64,000 nt of DNA, from the NCBI GenBank assembly GCA_035610365.1, contig CM069433.1, forward strand, positions 165,680,882 to 165,744,881, given 5' to 3'. This DNA comes from Aquatica leii. Taxonomy: Eukaryota > Arthropoda > Insecta > Coleoptera > Lampyridae. This document shows, one piece after another, positions 9,835-19,469 of the stretch (the stretch's first letter is position 1; the number at the start of each line of letters is the position of its first letter). The translations under genes and the position numbers were made by a program. Under the pieces are notes generated by a model. It was given only the letters and a program-made list of their open reading frames with translations, did no database searches and was not told where the DNA came from.

Positions 9835-12000
9835 TTACCAAGAATCGATGATCCTTTAGACACCTTGTCAGTATCCTAGTGTTTTTCCACGTTGAATTTG
9901 AAGAGTGGTTACCGGCTGGTAGAATTGGAATTCAAAAACCGTGAAAAGACAGCGTTTACGATTAGAACTGGTCTGTAGCAGTCCACTGTTATGCTCCTGC
10001 ATCATTCGAGCATTTTATGGAAACCATCTAGCAAAGACTGTCTTGAAAAACGTGTTTGGGTCGTGTGAACATCCAGAAGGAAGTGTTGGCCACGTTGTAT
10101 CTAGCGGTAGAGTAAAGGCTGACCCAGACAAAGTCCGAGCACTGCATAGCTAAAACTAATCGATAAGCATGAAGTTCGCCGATTCTTTGGGTTGTGCACC
10201 TATTATAGACGCTTTTCATCAACTAAAACAAACCTTCGTCACCTAACCGATTTTAAGTTATCCAAGAGAAGATAAAAAAATTGTTGTGGATACCGATGCA
10301 AATAATCTGGCCATAGGTGCAGTCTTTTCACAAGTGCAAGATAGACAAGAAAAAGTCGCGTATTTTAGCAAAGTTTTGTCTAGAACAGAAAAGAATTACA
10401 ACGTGACCAATAGAAAACTGTTAGCAGTCGTCAAGTCCATAGAACACTTACAAATATTTTTATGAACAAAAATGTTTACTAAAAACGGACCACACCGCAT
10501 TGAAATGGCTATTGCAGTTTCGTAATCTAGAAGGACAAGTGGCAAGATGAATCGAATGATTGCAAGAATATGACTAAGACACAAAACACCGTACCGGAAG
10601 CAGTCATCGGAACGCTGATGCATTGTCTAGAAGATCAGGTCCGACAAGCTGTAACCATTGTTTGCGACTTGAAGAATATATCAAATGTTTCCAAAGAACT
10701 GTTATAGTTGACGACAACAAGGAACCTAAGCAGTTACATTGCAAACAGGAAAACGATCAAGAAATAAACTAGAAAGCAAACGGCTGACGACCAACCTGGG
10801 TAAAAGTGAGTGCTTTGATCAAAAACATCAATGCATACTGGGCGCAGTGGGACTCTTTGAGAGTGGAAAACGATCTTTTTAAGCTCTTTGAAAATATCGA
10901 AGGCACGGAAAACAAATTGCCGTTAGAAGTGCCAAAAAGCAAGAGAGTGTTGGAAGCGTTGAAGCATCTGCAGAATGGTATTTTAAGAAGACACGTTGGC
11001 GTAAAAAAACATTAGAAACGGTTTGAGAAGGATTCTACTGAGTGACCTGCAAGGACGCCTTGGAGTGGTTTGGAGTCTTGTTGAAATGACATTTTGACCA
11101 AAGTCGCAACATTAAGTCTGCTTTGTTTTAAGAGGTTTGTAGACTTTGGGAATTAAGAAAACTAAGACGACGCCTCTCCATTCTCAATCTAATAGCATGG
11201 TTGAACGGATGAATCGAACAATGGGAAAGTATTCAGCCAAAATAATGTACGAACCTTAAATGGATTGGGATCACTACTTGTACCTTTTCGTAATAGATTC
11301 CTGTGTCATGCTCGGTCGCGAAAATACAACTGCCATTCAACCTCCAAATTGGACGAAGACCGGAAGAAGAAATTGCTGCAGAAAACTATGTCAGCAAGTT
11401 GATGAAGAAGCTAGACGAAGTACATTGTGTGCGTGAAGATCTTGAGGTGTTCAAAGGGGTTGTAGTAGTAATTAAGAAGAAGTTTGGGCGGCTAGATGAA
11501 CTATAAAGACCGCAACCGGCAATCCGCCAAGTCTGAAAGCTACCAACCGATGCTTCATTTTCTATTTGGTCACCAAGAACTACTTAAGTACAAAACATAA
11601 ATCTGTAGCCAGCATTATAGAATCTCAAGAGAAAAAGTTCTACAACGTTGATAAATTAGCGGTATTCAAGCTTAGTTGCGGTTTAGATCAACTGGATTGG
11701 AGGACAGTTTGAAATGTGTAGAAATAAGTAGAACGTAAGGTCAGGAAAAATCTAGTGACTGTTACTTTTAAACTCAAAAAAGTCACAACCCTACCGGTGC
11801 TGCATAAAGTTTCCTGTTCTAGGACAGAAGAGCCTTAAAAAACCGACAGTAAAGTGTTCTCGAAACATTTGGAAATTCGAAACAAAGACCAGAAAAGATG
11901 GAATGTTCTAGATTGAGATAACGTAAGAATATAAAAAGCATCCAAGAGAAGTTGGAATAATTCTAGTCAGAAGTCGAAAGTGTCAACACTGTGTCGGTCT
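9835..12000 (+). pseudogene. Ty3/gypsy retrotransposon pol remnant (RT, RNase H, integrase)
   Basis: A worn pol region in the correct order. RT: YFSTLDLKSGYW-like text (CFSTLNLKSGYRLVE) near 9880-9910, REKTAFTIRTGL, and a deletion of the YLDD segment before GHVVSSGRVKADPDKVRAL. RNase H from 10270: VVDTDANNLAIGAVFSQVQD, YFSKVLSRTEKNYNVTNRKL, AVVKSIEHLQIF. Pre-integrase: AYWAQWDSL near 10830 and SKRVLEALKHL...GVKK. Integrase: KTKTTPLHSQSNSMVERMNR near 11160-11220, which contains the catalytic Glu block, then RRPEEE, YVSKLMKKLDEVH. Numerous stops and internal deletions; no LTRs identified at either side. Confidence 0.85.
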
Positions 12001-12379
12001 AAATAAAGAAAGTAAAATGTATATAAACATCGAGTGATAGTCAACATAAATTACTTCTAACTTATTTTTTTAAATATCGTTCCATTTTATTAGTTATACG
12101 TATACAAAATAAAAATATACAAAGCACAAAATATGTTTGGGATATAACAGATTTTCATCACAGCCGTAAAAGATGATAGAAATTAATACACTGCGTGTCC
12201 GAACAACGAGTATTATTTACTATTATAAAATTTAAAAAGAATAAAAATAAAGAAAGAAAAGATGGTTATTAAATTGAGATATTTAATTAATTTTACTCGT
12301 GGTTTAAGCAATCAATAATACTTTATTTAAGTATTTTTACAACAGAAAAAAATATTTATTGTTCTTAACTTTTATAAAT
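12001..12379. other. No gene seen
   Basis: AT-rich sequence after the gypsy remnant, without recognisable coding or repeat structure. Confidence 0.4.
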
Positions 12380-12545
12380 TATCATTTTTCGCCATTGTAA
12401 ACCGTCTTTGACAGTTTTTGCACACTTGTCAACATAAACGTCAAATTATTTTTGAAAGATTTTAAGACTTTGTGGGCCTCCTAGTCTCTGTTCGAGCAAT
12501 AAAATGTTGTATTCAACTCGTTCCTGTCTAAATTGGATGCTTTTT
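12380..12545 (-). repeat. Interspersed repeat shared with 40560-40745
   Basis: On the minus strand this matches the plus strand of about 40570-40745 over roughly 160 bp (both contain ...ATTTTATTGCTC...AGAGA and TTTATGTTGACAAG). Both copies read similarly in translation (EERIEYILLLKQRL versus QERVEYNILLLEQRL), so it may derive from a transposon coding region that I cannot name. Confidence 0.6.
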
Positions 12546-12594
12546 TTTCCCTCGAGGACTTTTGCCCTCTTGGGAAAAAAAGCGTCCAATTTAC
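12527..12594. repeat. Short inverted repeat
   Basis: AATTGGATGCTTTTTTTTCCC and its imperfect reverse complement GGGAAAAAAAGCGTCCAATT flank a loop of less than 30 bases. It joins the end of the neighbouring repeat and could be a foldback end of the same element. Confidence 0.6.
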
Positions 12595-12599
12595 ACAGC

Positions 12600-14482
12600 A
12601 GCTCGTTAAATAAACTACTATTACGCATGATAATGATGTAACACAAGTGATAAAATATTTTAAAACAAATAAATACATAAGTGTATATACAATGTTTTAT
12701 ATAGTGCTCAATAGAGTACAGAAATTTTTTACAGAAAAAAACTGAATATTGACTATAGTAAACACAGTCAAAAATTTTATTTATTTAATGTTTCTAAGAC
12801 AGTATTAAAAAGATATTTGAAGATCCAGGTACATACTATTTTAAAACAAAAAAAAATGACGAAAATTGTTAAAATGAAGGAACAATTTTTTTACTATATA
12901 CCTTGCCAAAAACAAGTTATAATACATTGTAAAAATTTGTAAAAAAACATTTTTTTAAATTTTAGTAATTTCCAGATACTGATGCTGTTTGACCTTATCC
13001 TGAACACAGTGTATAGCAATAAATAATTATTCATTCTGTTCGTTAGGAAAACCCATTTATAAAAAAAACTATATGAATGCATCTTCTTGACAAAACCAAT
13101 GAAATAAATTATTTCTAGCTACTTTATTATTAATCACCGTTTTCTAGATTAAACTGTTTCACTTTTACACTTTTAGTACAGTTACAGTTGATTAATATAG
13201 TAATTTGTAGTACACATTTATTATCTAATTATGGCATATTACTTTGTTATATAAAACTAATTAAAGTTAATTAGTCACTACTTTGTTTACTAATTACATG
13301 TATAAATTATTGTATTTACTAATTCATTAAAACCATTAAAAATTAAAAGTGTGTAGCAGGTGCATCAAACTACTTTAATCGACTTTCTTTCGAAAATGAA
13401 TTATGCAAAAAGGTAGTCAATTTTTGAGTTAATGAATTAGCCATAGAAACAACACCTGTTGTATTAGCAGGGTTACAAACTATAGCTTTTTATATGATAA
13501 CATCACAAGTGTATCTTACATAATAAATATTTGGATTAAACTCTACAATGCAATTTGTATTAAAGGTTGAAGGTCTTCTGCATGTTTCACTAATGGAATG
13601 CCAAAGGTGCGGTACGCTATCTAATTCATATATCTATATACAATTACTAAGAAATTCAAGGTCATTGTTTTTTGTTGCATATTTGTATCAGTGACTACTA
13701 ACAATAACTGTACCATCGTTTATCACATTCAAAACACTTTTATTTATAAAAGAATTCCGTTAAGAGAAATGTTAATAGATAAACATATTTATTTACATAT
13801 TTTCAAATTGTCCGTGGGACAATAAATTGTATCAAAACGTTTAATAACCTCTAAAAGAATGTTGCTTTATAAACACGCCTATAGAACACCTTTTTATTTC
13901 ATCTTGTTATTAAATGCGTCATTTAAAAGAATTACCAAGATAATTAACCGGATCATGTAAATGTCAACTACTGTCTTACGTAAAATTTTTAATGAAATTC
14001 TTAATTAATAACACACGTTTGCAACTAAAAACTGCATAGGATTTTTTTATATTTTTTTATACATTTAAACTTGGCAGAAATCAAAGAAATACAAAAAAAT
14101 TCTTTTTTTACTACACCCAAGTTTTTCTCTGTATATAGCGTAAAATTCCTAATTAACTTTTCTGTTCTTTATTTAAAAAAGAAATGACTTAATAACTAAG
14201 TATTTTCACATTGATTCCATCAATTATAGCTGAACATGGCAATAAGTAAAAAATGTTAATGGTTGAAGAAAGTAGTGGTAGGGGGTGGATAAAGTAGTTT
14301 ATACTTATCATCAGGGTTATTATAAATAAATATAAACAATCTGCTGTTGAATTAGATCAACAAGCTAAATCATTTTAGTATTTCGCTGGCCATTTAATAC
14401 CACACTCAGTTTATATTTAGCATTCAAACGATACTGTGATTGTTATTTTATTTCTAGAATACGCTTTGTATGTATTCTGTAT
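12600..14482. other. No gene seen
   Basis: AT-rich non-coding DNA. Only short low-complexity frames occur. Confidence 0.5.
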
Positions 14483-14495
14483 GTGGTGAATACTT
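14483..14495. repeat. Target-site duplication of RTE-like element, left copy
   Basis: GTGGTGAATACTT, identical to 17041-17053 on the other side of the non-LTR element. Confidence 0.85.
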
Positions 14496-14509
14496 ATATA
14501 TATATATAT

Positions 14510-14999
14510 ATATATAGCGAGGCTTTGCAGCTCATTGCCGCTTCTCGCATCCCAGACGCCACCTGTCCTTGTCATTCCAATCTCCTTCCTGTAGTTCTCT
14601 TTTTTCCATTTCCTTATTTACGTTCTTTATCCACTTCTTTCTTAGTCTGCCTCTTTTGTTTCTCTGAGGTGGGGTCCAATTCCATATTCTCATTGGTATT
14701 CTTTCAGGACTCATTCGGCGCAAGTGCCCATACCACTTCAACTGTTTTTCATATATGTTATCCACAATAGTACTCTTTGCTGACATTCTTCTTCTGATAT
14801 CTTCATTCCTAACATGTTCTTGCAGCGTTAAGCCACAGCATCTTCTCTAGTACGACATCTCCGCTGACAGTAGTTTCTGTTCACTGTTTTTGTCCATGAC
14901 CCACGTCTCCGACCCATAAGTCATTACTGACTCTATCATTGTTTTATAAATATTTTGTTTTGTTTTCACTGTAAAATTTTTATTCCACAGGACAGGATA
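14510..14999 (-). pseudogene. RTE-like ORF, C-terminal tail
   Basis: Reads TYGSETWVMDKNSEQKL, ENDIRRRM-like text (NEDIRRRMSAKSTI), LKWYGHLRRMSPERIPMRIW, RKRGRLRKKWIKNVNKEM and RWRLGCEKRQ. This is the familiar C-terminal region of RTE/CFDP2-like endonuclease-reverse transcriptases (GHxxRM, RxRGRPKKxW). One stop follows EMSY. It joins directly to the RT fragment across the deletion at about 14995. Confidence 0.8.
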
Positions 15000-16165
15000 T
15001 TAGATATTGTTAATGCCCACTTCCTTTAGGGTGGTCCATAACTTTCGAAGGGGAACAGAATCGAATGCTTTTTTTAAGTCTATGAAAGTTACATGGAGGT
15101 CTCTTCCTTTTGCCAGACTTTTCTCTGTTAGGTGTCTTAGAGTGAATATGTTATCTATGCAGGATCTTCCTGCTCTGAAACCACTCTGTTCTTCAATTTC
15201 ATTAAACTGACTTTCTATTCTGATTTTAAGTATCTTCCCATATAGTCTCCCCACAGACGATGTTTGCTTATTCCCCTATAGCTACTGCATTCTTTTCGAT
15301 TACCCTTTTTGTATATGGAGCTGATATGTGAAATTTTCCAGTCGTTAGGTATATTTTCACCTTTCAGGCATCTGTTGAATATATTGCAGATTATTTCTAG
15401 AGCTCCTGTTGTAGCATGCTTTAGTAGCTCGATAGGGAGATCACCTGGTCCTGGTGCTTTATTATTTTTCATTTGTCCCAGGACTTTTTTAGTTCCTCCA
15501 ACGTGATGTCTTCTACGTCCGCCGTTATCTCTTCTTCCGCGTTTAAGCGTGTGTCGAGGTATTCTTTTCGGTTTTCTGTTAGCAGTTCGCAGTAATATTC
15601 TTTCCATAGTTCCGTTTTTATGGGATTTATTTTTTTTTGTCTCAGTTGTGTTTTTTCTTAAGCTGTTTATTGTTTTCCAAGCTTCTCTAGACCTAGACCC
15701 TCCTATCATAGAGCTAATCTGTGCACATTTGTTGTCCCATGCTATATTTTTTGCCTTTTTTATTTCTTTTTTAACGATGTATCTGTAGTAGTTGTATTGT
15801 CTTCTGTCTTCTGCGTTGCTTGTCGTCAACCACTTCAAGTATAAGGCTTTCTTCTGTTTCACTAGGCCGGACAATTCTTCTGTCCACCAGTAGTTTACAG
15901 TTTTCCTTTTTTCTCTTGTTCCCAGGGCTTCTGATGCTGCATCCTGTAGTATTCCTTTTAGTTTTTCGTACATGTTTTCTGCTGTGCCTGATATTTCTGC
16001 GTTTAGTTTTTGTGCTAGCCGTAGTTTGTAGAGGAAGCTAGTGGATTCATTTTTTAGGCCCTCTAAATTGTATATTTTGGCATCCATTGTTGTTTGTCTC
16101 TTGTACTGAATGTCGATTGTTGATTTGACCAGATAATGGTCCGATCCCCACTCGGCTCCTCTCAA
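15000..16165 (-). pseudogene. RTE-like ORF, end of endonuclease and reverse transcriptase
   Basis: The fragment from 16165 starts with the last endonuclease motif (WGSDHYLVKS, containing the catalytic SDH). A basic linker and the RT N-terminal blocks follow: LGQMKNNKAPGPGDLPIELL, NIPNDWKISHISSIYKKGNRKECSSYRGIS. A frameshift near 15250 shifts the continuation to a second frame with YGKILKIRIES, EEQSGFRAGRSCIDNI and TFIDLKKAFDSVPLRKLW. The last is RT motif A with a catalytic Asp. The frame ends at EVGINNI where the YADD motif and thumb have been lost. So one of the three catalytic Asp positions survives. Confidence 0.9.
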
Positions 16166-16897
16166 ACTTTGACATCGAGAGGTTTTATAGGTGAGCTTTG
16201 CTTTATAATAATATAGTCAAGTATAGATCTCAGGTTTCTTGTTTTTTGAGTCCATGTATATTTATTGATATCTTTATGTTGGAAGAACCCGTTTAATATT
16301 TTTAATGTGTGTTGTTCGCACAGCTCGATCCATCTTGTCCCGTTGTCGTTTACTGCATCCTCCCCGTGTCGTCCAACTATTTTGCTGTCAAGGGCTTTGC
16401 CTACCCTTCCGTTCATGTCTCCTAGGATAATAATTTCCTTTTTCGCTTTTGTTTTATTTAATCTTCACATAGTTTCTCAAAGAACTCTTCTTTTATGTTA
16501 AAGTCTGAATCGTCAGTAGGGGCATAGATTCCAAAAACCCGAAGATCTCTTCCTTTTATCCTTAGATCGACTGTTAGAATCCTCTCGCTTATCGGGTTCC
16601 AGTTTGATATACTGTTTTCCAGTCTTCTGCTTATTGCTATTATCACGCCGCTTTTGGCTCTTTTATCTTTATCCACTCCGCTCCAGAAATATATGTATCA
16701 TTCTTGTATGCATTTCCCTGTCCTTTCTTTTTTGTCTCGCTGAGTACTGCGATATCGATGTTGTACGCGTGGAGTTCTCTATAGATTTGGTCCTCCTTGG
16801 TACTCAAACCCTGAATGTTCCAGCATCCTATATTCATCAACCGTTTCCTTTGCCTATGTCGTCTTCCATGTAATCCGTCCGAGTTCCGAGGCTGCAT
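16150..16897 (-). pseudogene. RTE-like ORF, apurinic-type endonuclease, frameshifted
   Basis: Starts with a Met at 16897 and reads MNIGCWNIQGLSTKEDQIY (the N-terminal motif of exonuclease III-like endonucleases), IDIAVLSETKKKG (catalytic Glu), and SGAEWIK. After a frameshift it continues with AKSGVIIAISRRL, VDLRIKGRDLRVFGIYAPTDD. After another it reads ILGDMNGRVG (Asp-Asn catalytic pair) and NKYTWTQKTRNLRSILDYII. The enzyme would nick target DNA for target-primed reverse transcription. Frameshifts near 16660 and 16420 break it. Confidence 0.9.
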
Positions 16898-17040
16898 TTT
16901 GGGATTTTTAGCAAGTAGTTTTTTTTGCGTAGGGCAGAGAGCTAGTCTACCGCTACAACTCTCCTCCTTTATCCGGGCTTGGGACCGGCAGTGACAGCTT
17001 TGGGGCTACTCAATCCACCCCTCCACTGTCCCAGGCGGAG

Positions 17041-17053
17041 GTGGTGAATACTT
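17041..17053. repeat. Target-site duplication of RTE-like element, right copy
   Basis: GTGGTGAATACTT, exact copy of 14483-14495. Confidence 0.85.
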
Positions 17054-17639
17054 TCTTTGGTTAATACACAGTAAAAAGTGAACAAAGAAACATAAATGAG
17101 TTTGTGGGTAAGTTTGTTTTGCATATTTCAAATTCAAAGATCAAGACAAAACATGGGCTCCTGATAAGGTGTACAGAAGGTACAAGAGAGATCTTTGTCT
17201 GTGGTTTAAGGGTAAGAAAAACTCATTTCGTTTTAGCATTCCTATATGACGTAAACAGAAAAATCACAAAAACGACTGCTATTTCTGTTCTGTAGATGTG
17301 AAAGGTTTTAATAAAAAAAAAAGAAAAACCTATCTTATCCTGACCAGTGTCCAGTCACCTTCTAATTTAGATAACATCCTGAATGAGTCAGATGTCTGCA
17401 TAATGAAACTGCGTTTGCATCTCTTCTTATGAGACACTCAGTTCGTATGAAAGAGAAGTATAATGACTTGGCTACGATTCTTGAAAAAACAAATATTAAA
17501 AACATCAATAGATGGTTTTTGGCATGTTGTTGGCAACAGGAAAATTATACAAATATTGTTGCTTTCTTTGTTTATGAGATAGTAGAGCCAGACAGCTGCA
17601 TCTGACAAAAACTGATTGGTCTTACCAAGACAGTTTAAC

Positions 17640-18050
17640 CCCCAGCGAGAAAAACGTTACTAATACAATACTTCTACCGGAAAAGGTGTCACTGGCACCT
17701 TTTCATATTAAATAGGGACTTATAAAGCAGTTTGTCAAATCACTAAGAGATAGGGAATGTTTCAAATATCTGTGTTCCAATTTCGAAAAACTGTCTGGAG
17801 CTAAGTCAAAAGAAAAAGTTTTTACTGATCCCGACATAAAAAAACTTCAAAGTGATCTGCTTTTGGAAACAATGGAAAACAAGGAAAAAGAAGCCGGAGA
17901 TTCTTTCAAGTTTTGAAAATTTTAGAGATCCTGGATACAAAAACGTACAACGCATGCTGGCACCGTATGAAGCTCAAGTATGAAAGAAGAGCTTAAACAT
18001 TCTAAAGTAAAGAACAGAGTAAAAAAATGTCCGTAATTTTAAAAGTCGAT
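17640..18050 (+). pseudogene. Fragment of a recurrent arthropod orphan protein
   Basis: Text in two frames: NTILLPEKVSLAPFHIK, then after a stop GLIKQFVKSLRDRECFKYL, CSNFEKLSGAKSKEKVF, DPDIKKLQSDLLLETM and FRDPGYKNVQRML. From memory this resembles an uncharacterised protein family scattered through arthropod genomes whose hallmark is PPLHIKLGLMKQFVK followed by a region on cells 'FKYLCxxFPKLSxAKxKEGIF'. Those genes behave like transposon passengers, but their function is unknown to me. Here the sequence is a pseudogene: stops at about 17710 and 17915 and no start. The 300 bases before it (17300-17640) contain only scraps. Confidence 0.5.
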
Positions 18051-18570
18051 ACCAAGGCAAATGAGATATCAATATATTAGTCGACTACTTTTGAATCCTC
18101 AATCGAGAAACCATAAAAGAAAATCGATAACAAGTACAGAAAAGAGAAAAAAATATTTCACAAAAAGAAAGAGTTCCTATTGTTGTTTTATTACAATTAC
18201 CCGGTTTATCCTTTCTAAAATATTTATGAATAATCAAATTTTTTTACATAGTTACAAAATCCATTCTCCTAAATCATAGGTTTCTTCAGAAATATACGTG
18301 ATTTTTGTATTTTTAATGGCTTCACCCAACAAATTATTTTTTTGAAAAATTTTCTAAACTGCATTCATAGTACAATTAAATTAATAGCTGTTAATGTTTT
18401 ATGTTCTTAGATTTAATTATTTCTATTAATTACACATTTAATTTTAAGATTTACAGAAAACCTCATTAAAAACCTAAACCTAAAACGTGAAAGAGTAGGC
18501 CGATAGATGCGTGACTGGATAGAAGACCAGTCGTCACTGGTTCAAATCTTAGGGCACCAGGCGAACTCCG

Positions 18571-19290
18571 TTGTATATAGCCTTCCGTGGGTATCAGGGC
18601 ACTGCGCACTGTGACCTTCATTTACTCCGTACTCGTGGGACATATATGGAACCACCAAAAATATCGGCTCGTGCTGAGCGTGAACTCGAAAAACCTAAAA
18701 AGCTTTTGAAAGCAAAAGTTGAAAAAAAAGAATTGGTAGGTCAGGCAACCGGTTCCATTCCAACGGCAGGGACGCGTAAGCAAAACCCACTTATACAGGA
18801 AGCAAACGCGAGCACGTCAGGAACATTTTCAGCAGTAGCACACCGGCGTCACAAAAACTACCGATAAAGCGAAGTCGAGAGGTCAAAGAAACCTAAAAAA
18901 AACATTCAAAGATACTGTAACGGGAATTGCTTTTGCAATCATACCAAAAAAGTTCCCTACAAACATCATCAGTCCTAAAAAATCCAAAATCATAAAAACT
19001 TTGATACTCGGATGGTTAAACAAACTTCTCCGCGTTTTTAGGAATGTACCCATAAAGGAGGATTCCTGAAAATAACGTGCGCAGACGAGGAAACCAAAAA
19101 GAACTTTGTTCATAAACAAGACGTGTTGCTTGTTTATGAACAAGTAGTTCTGGAAGAACTGCACCTCGGATTTTTGAGGATCACTCTCTGGGCGCTGGCG
19201 GACTCCAAAAAGAACAGGAAAAAACCGGTTGCTACAAGCCATATCGACGAAGCAATGGACGTAACTCTAGAGCCGGAAAAAACGCACTGA
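18571..19290 (+). pseudogene. DUF4780-like retroelement protein remnant
   Basis: Begins with a 98-codon open stretch (a Met at 18649 starts MEPPKISARAERELEKPKKL), rich in Lys, Ala and Ser with low-complexity character. In shifted frames there follow IAFAIIPKKFPTNIISPKK near 18930 and FLKITCADEETKKNF near 19065-19110. Later text reads LGFLRITLWALADSKKNRKK. The phrase KITCADEET with basic tail resembles the DUF4780 domain found in gag-like proteins of insect retroelements. At least two frameshifts. About 90 bp after the coding text lies a plus-strand hammerhead motif, so the two probably belong to one element. Confidence 0.45.
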
Positions 19291-19381
19291 CGGCAAATCT
19301 AATGCTCAAAGTCGTTCAGATAAATATGCATTACATACATCGTATTTTACTCATCGTGATCACTTCATTTGTTAATATAAA

Positions 19382-19467
19382 GCTATAGTACAGTAGAGTG
19401 TTTTTCCAATGCTGAAGAGTCCCAAAAGGGCGAAACGGCCGTCCAGTGGTTCACTATAGTAGCATTT
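19382..19467 (+). ncRNA. Type I hammerhead ribozyme motif
   Basis: Core strand 1 is CTGAAGA at 19412-19418 (consensus CTGATGA, one change), stem II CCC-AAAA-GGG, core strand 2 GAAA at 19432-19435. Then comes a self-complementary CGGCCG, followed by T and C as the cleavage-site UH (19442-19443). Stem I pairs CCAATG (19406-19411) with CAGTGG (19444-19449), one mismatch. Farther out TATAGT (about 19384) pairs with ACTATA (about 19454), giving an internal loop as in natural type I hammerheads. A palindromic stem III with no loop is known from small hammerheads that act as dimers. Function not shown. Confidence 0.7.
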
Positions 19468-19469
19468 TC

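Larger units (their letters stand above)
14496..17040 (-). mobile_element. RTE-like non-LTR retrotransposon with intact ends and internal deletion
   Basis: About 2.5 kb on the minus strand between two exact 13-bp copies of the target site. The 5' end (at 17040) opens with a GC-rich leader (CTCCGCCTGGGACAGTGGAG...). The 3' end runs into a (TA)n tract at 14496-14516, as in RTE-type elements that end in short tandem repeats. It encodes endonuclease then reverse transcriptase then a conserved tail, but in at least five frame segments. About 200 codons carrying the YADD active site are missing at about 14995. The intact duplication shows retrotransposition delivered this copy, so its proteins may have been supplied in trans or the deletion came later. 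Confidence 0.9.

Noticed and set aside
15007..16873. Several plus-strand frames of 60-90 codons
   Set aside because: They are antisense shadows of the minus-strand endonuclease/RT, which carries all the recognisable motifs.
18514..18550. tRNA-like GGTTCAAATC before the DUF4780-like remnant
   Set aside because: No acceptor stem and no convincing A-box; a stem GACTGG/CCAGTC nearby does not fit an anticodon arm.
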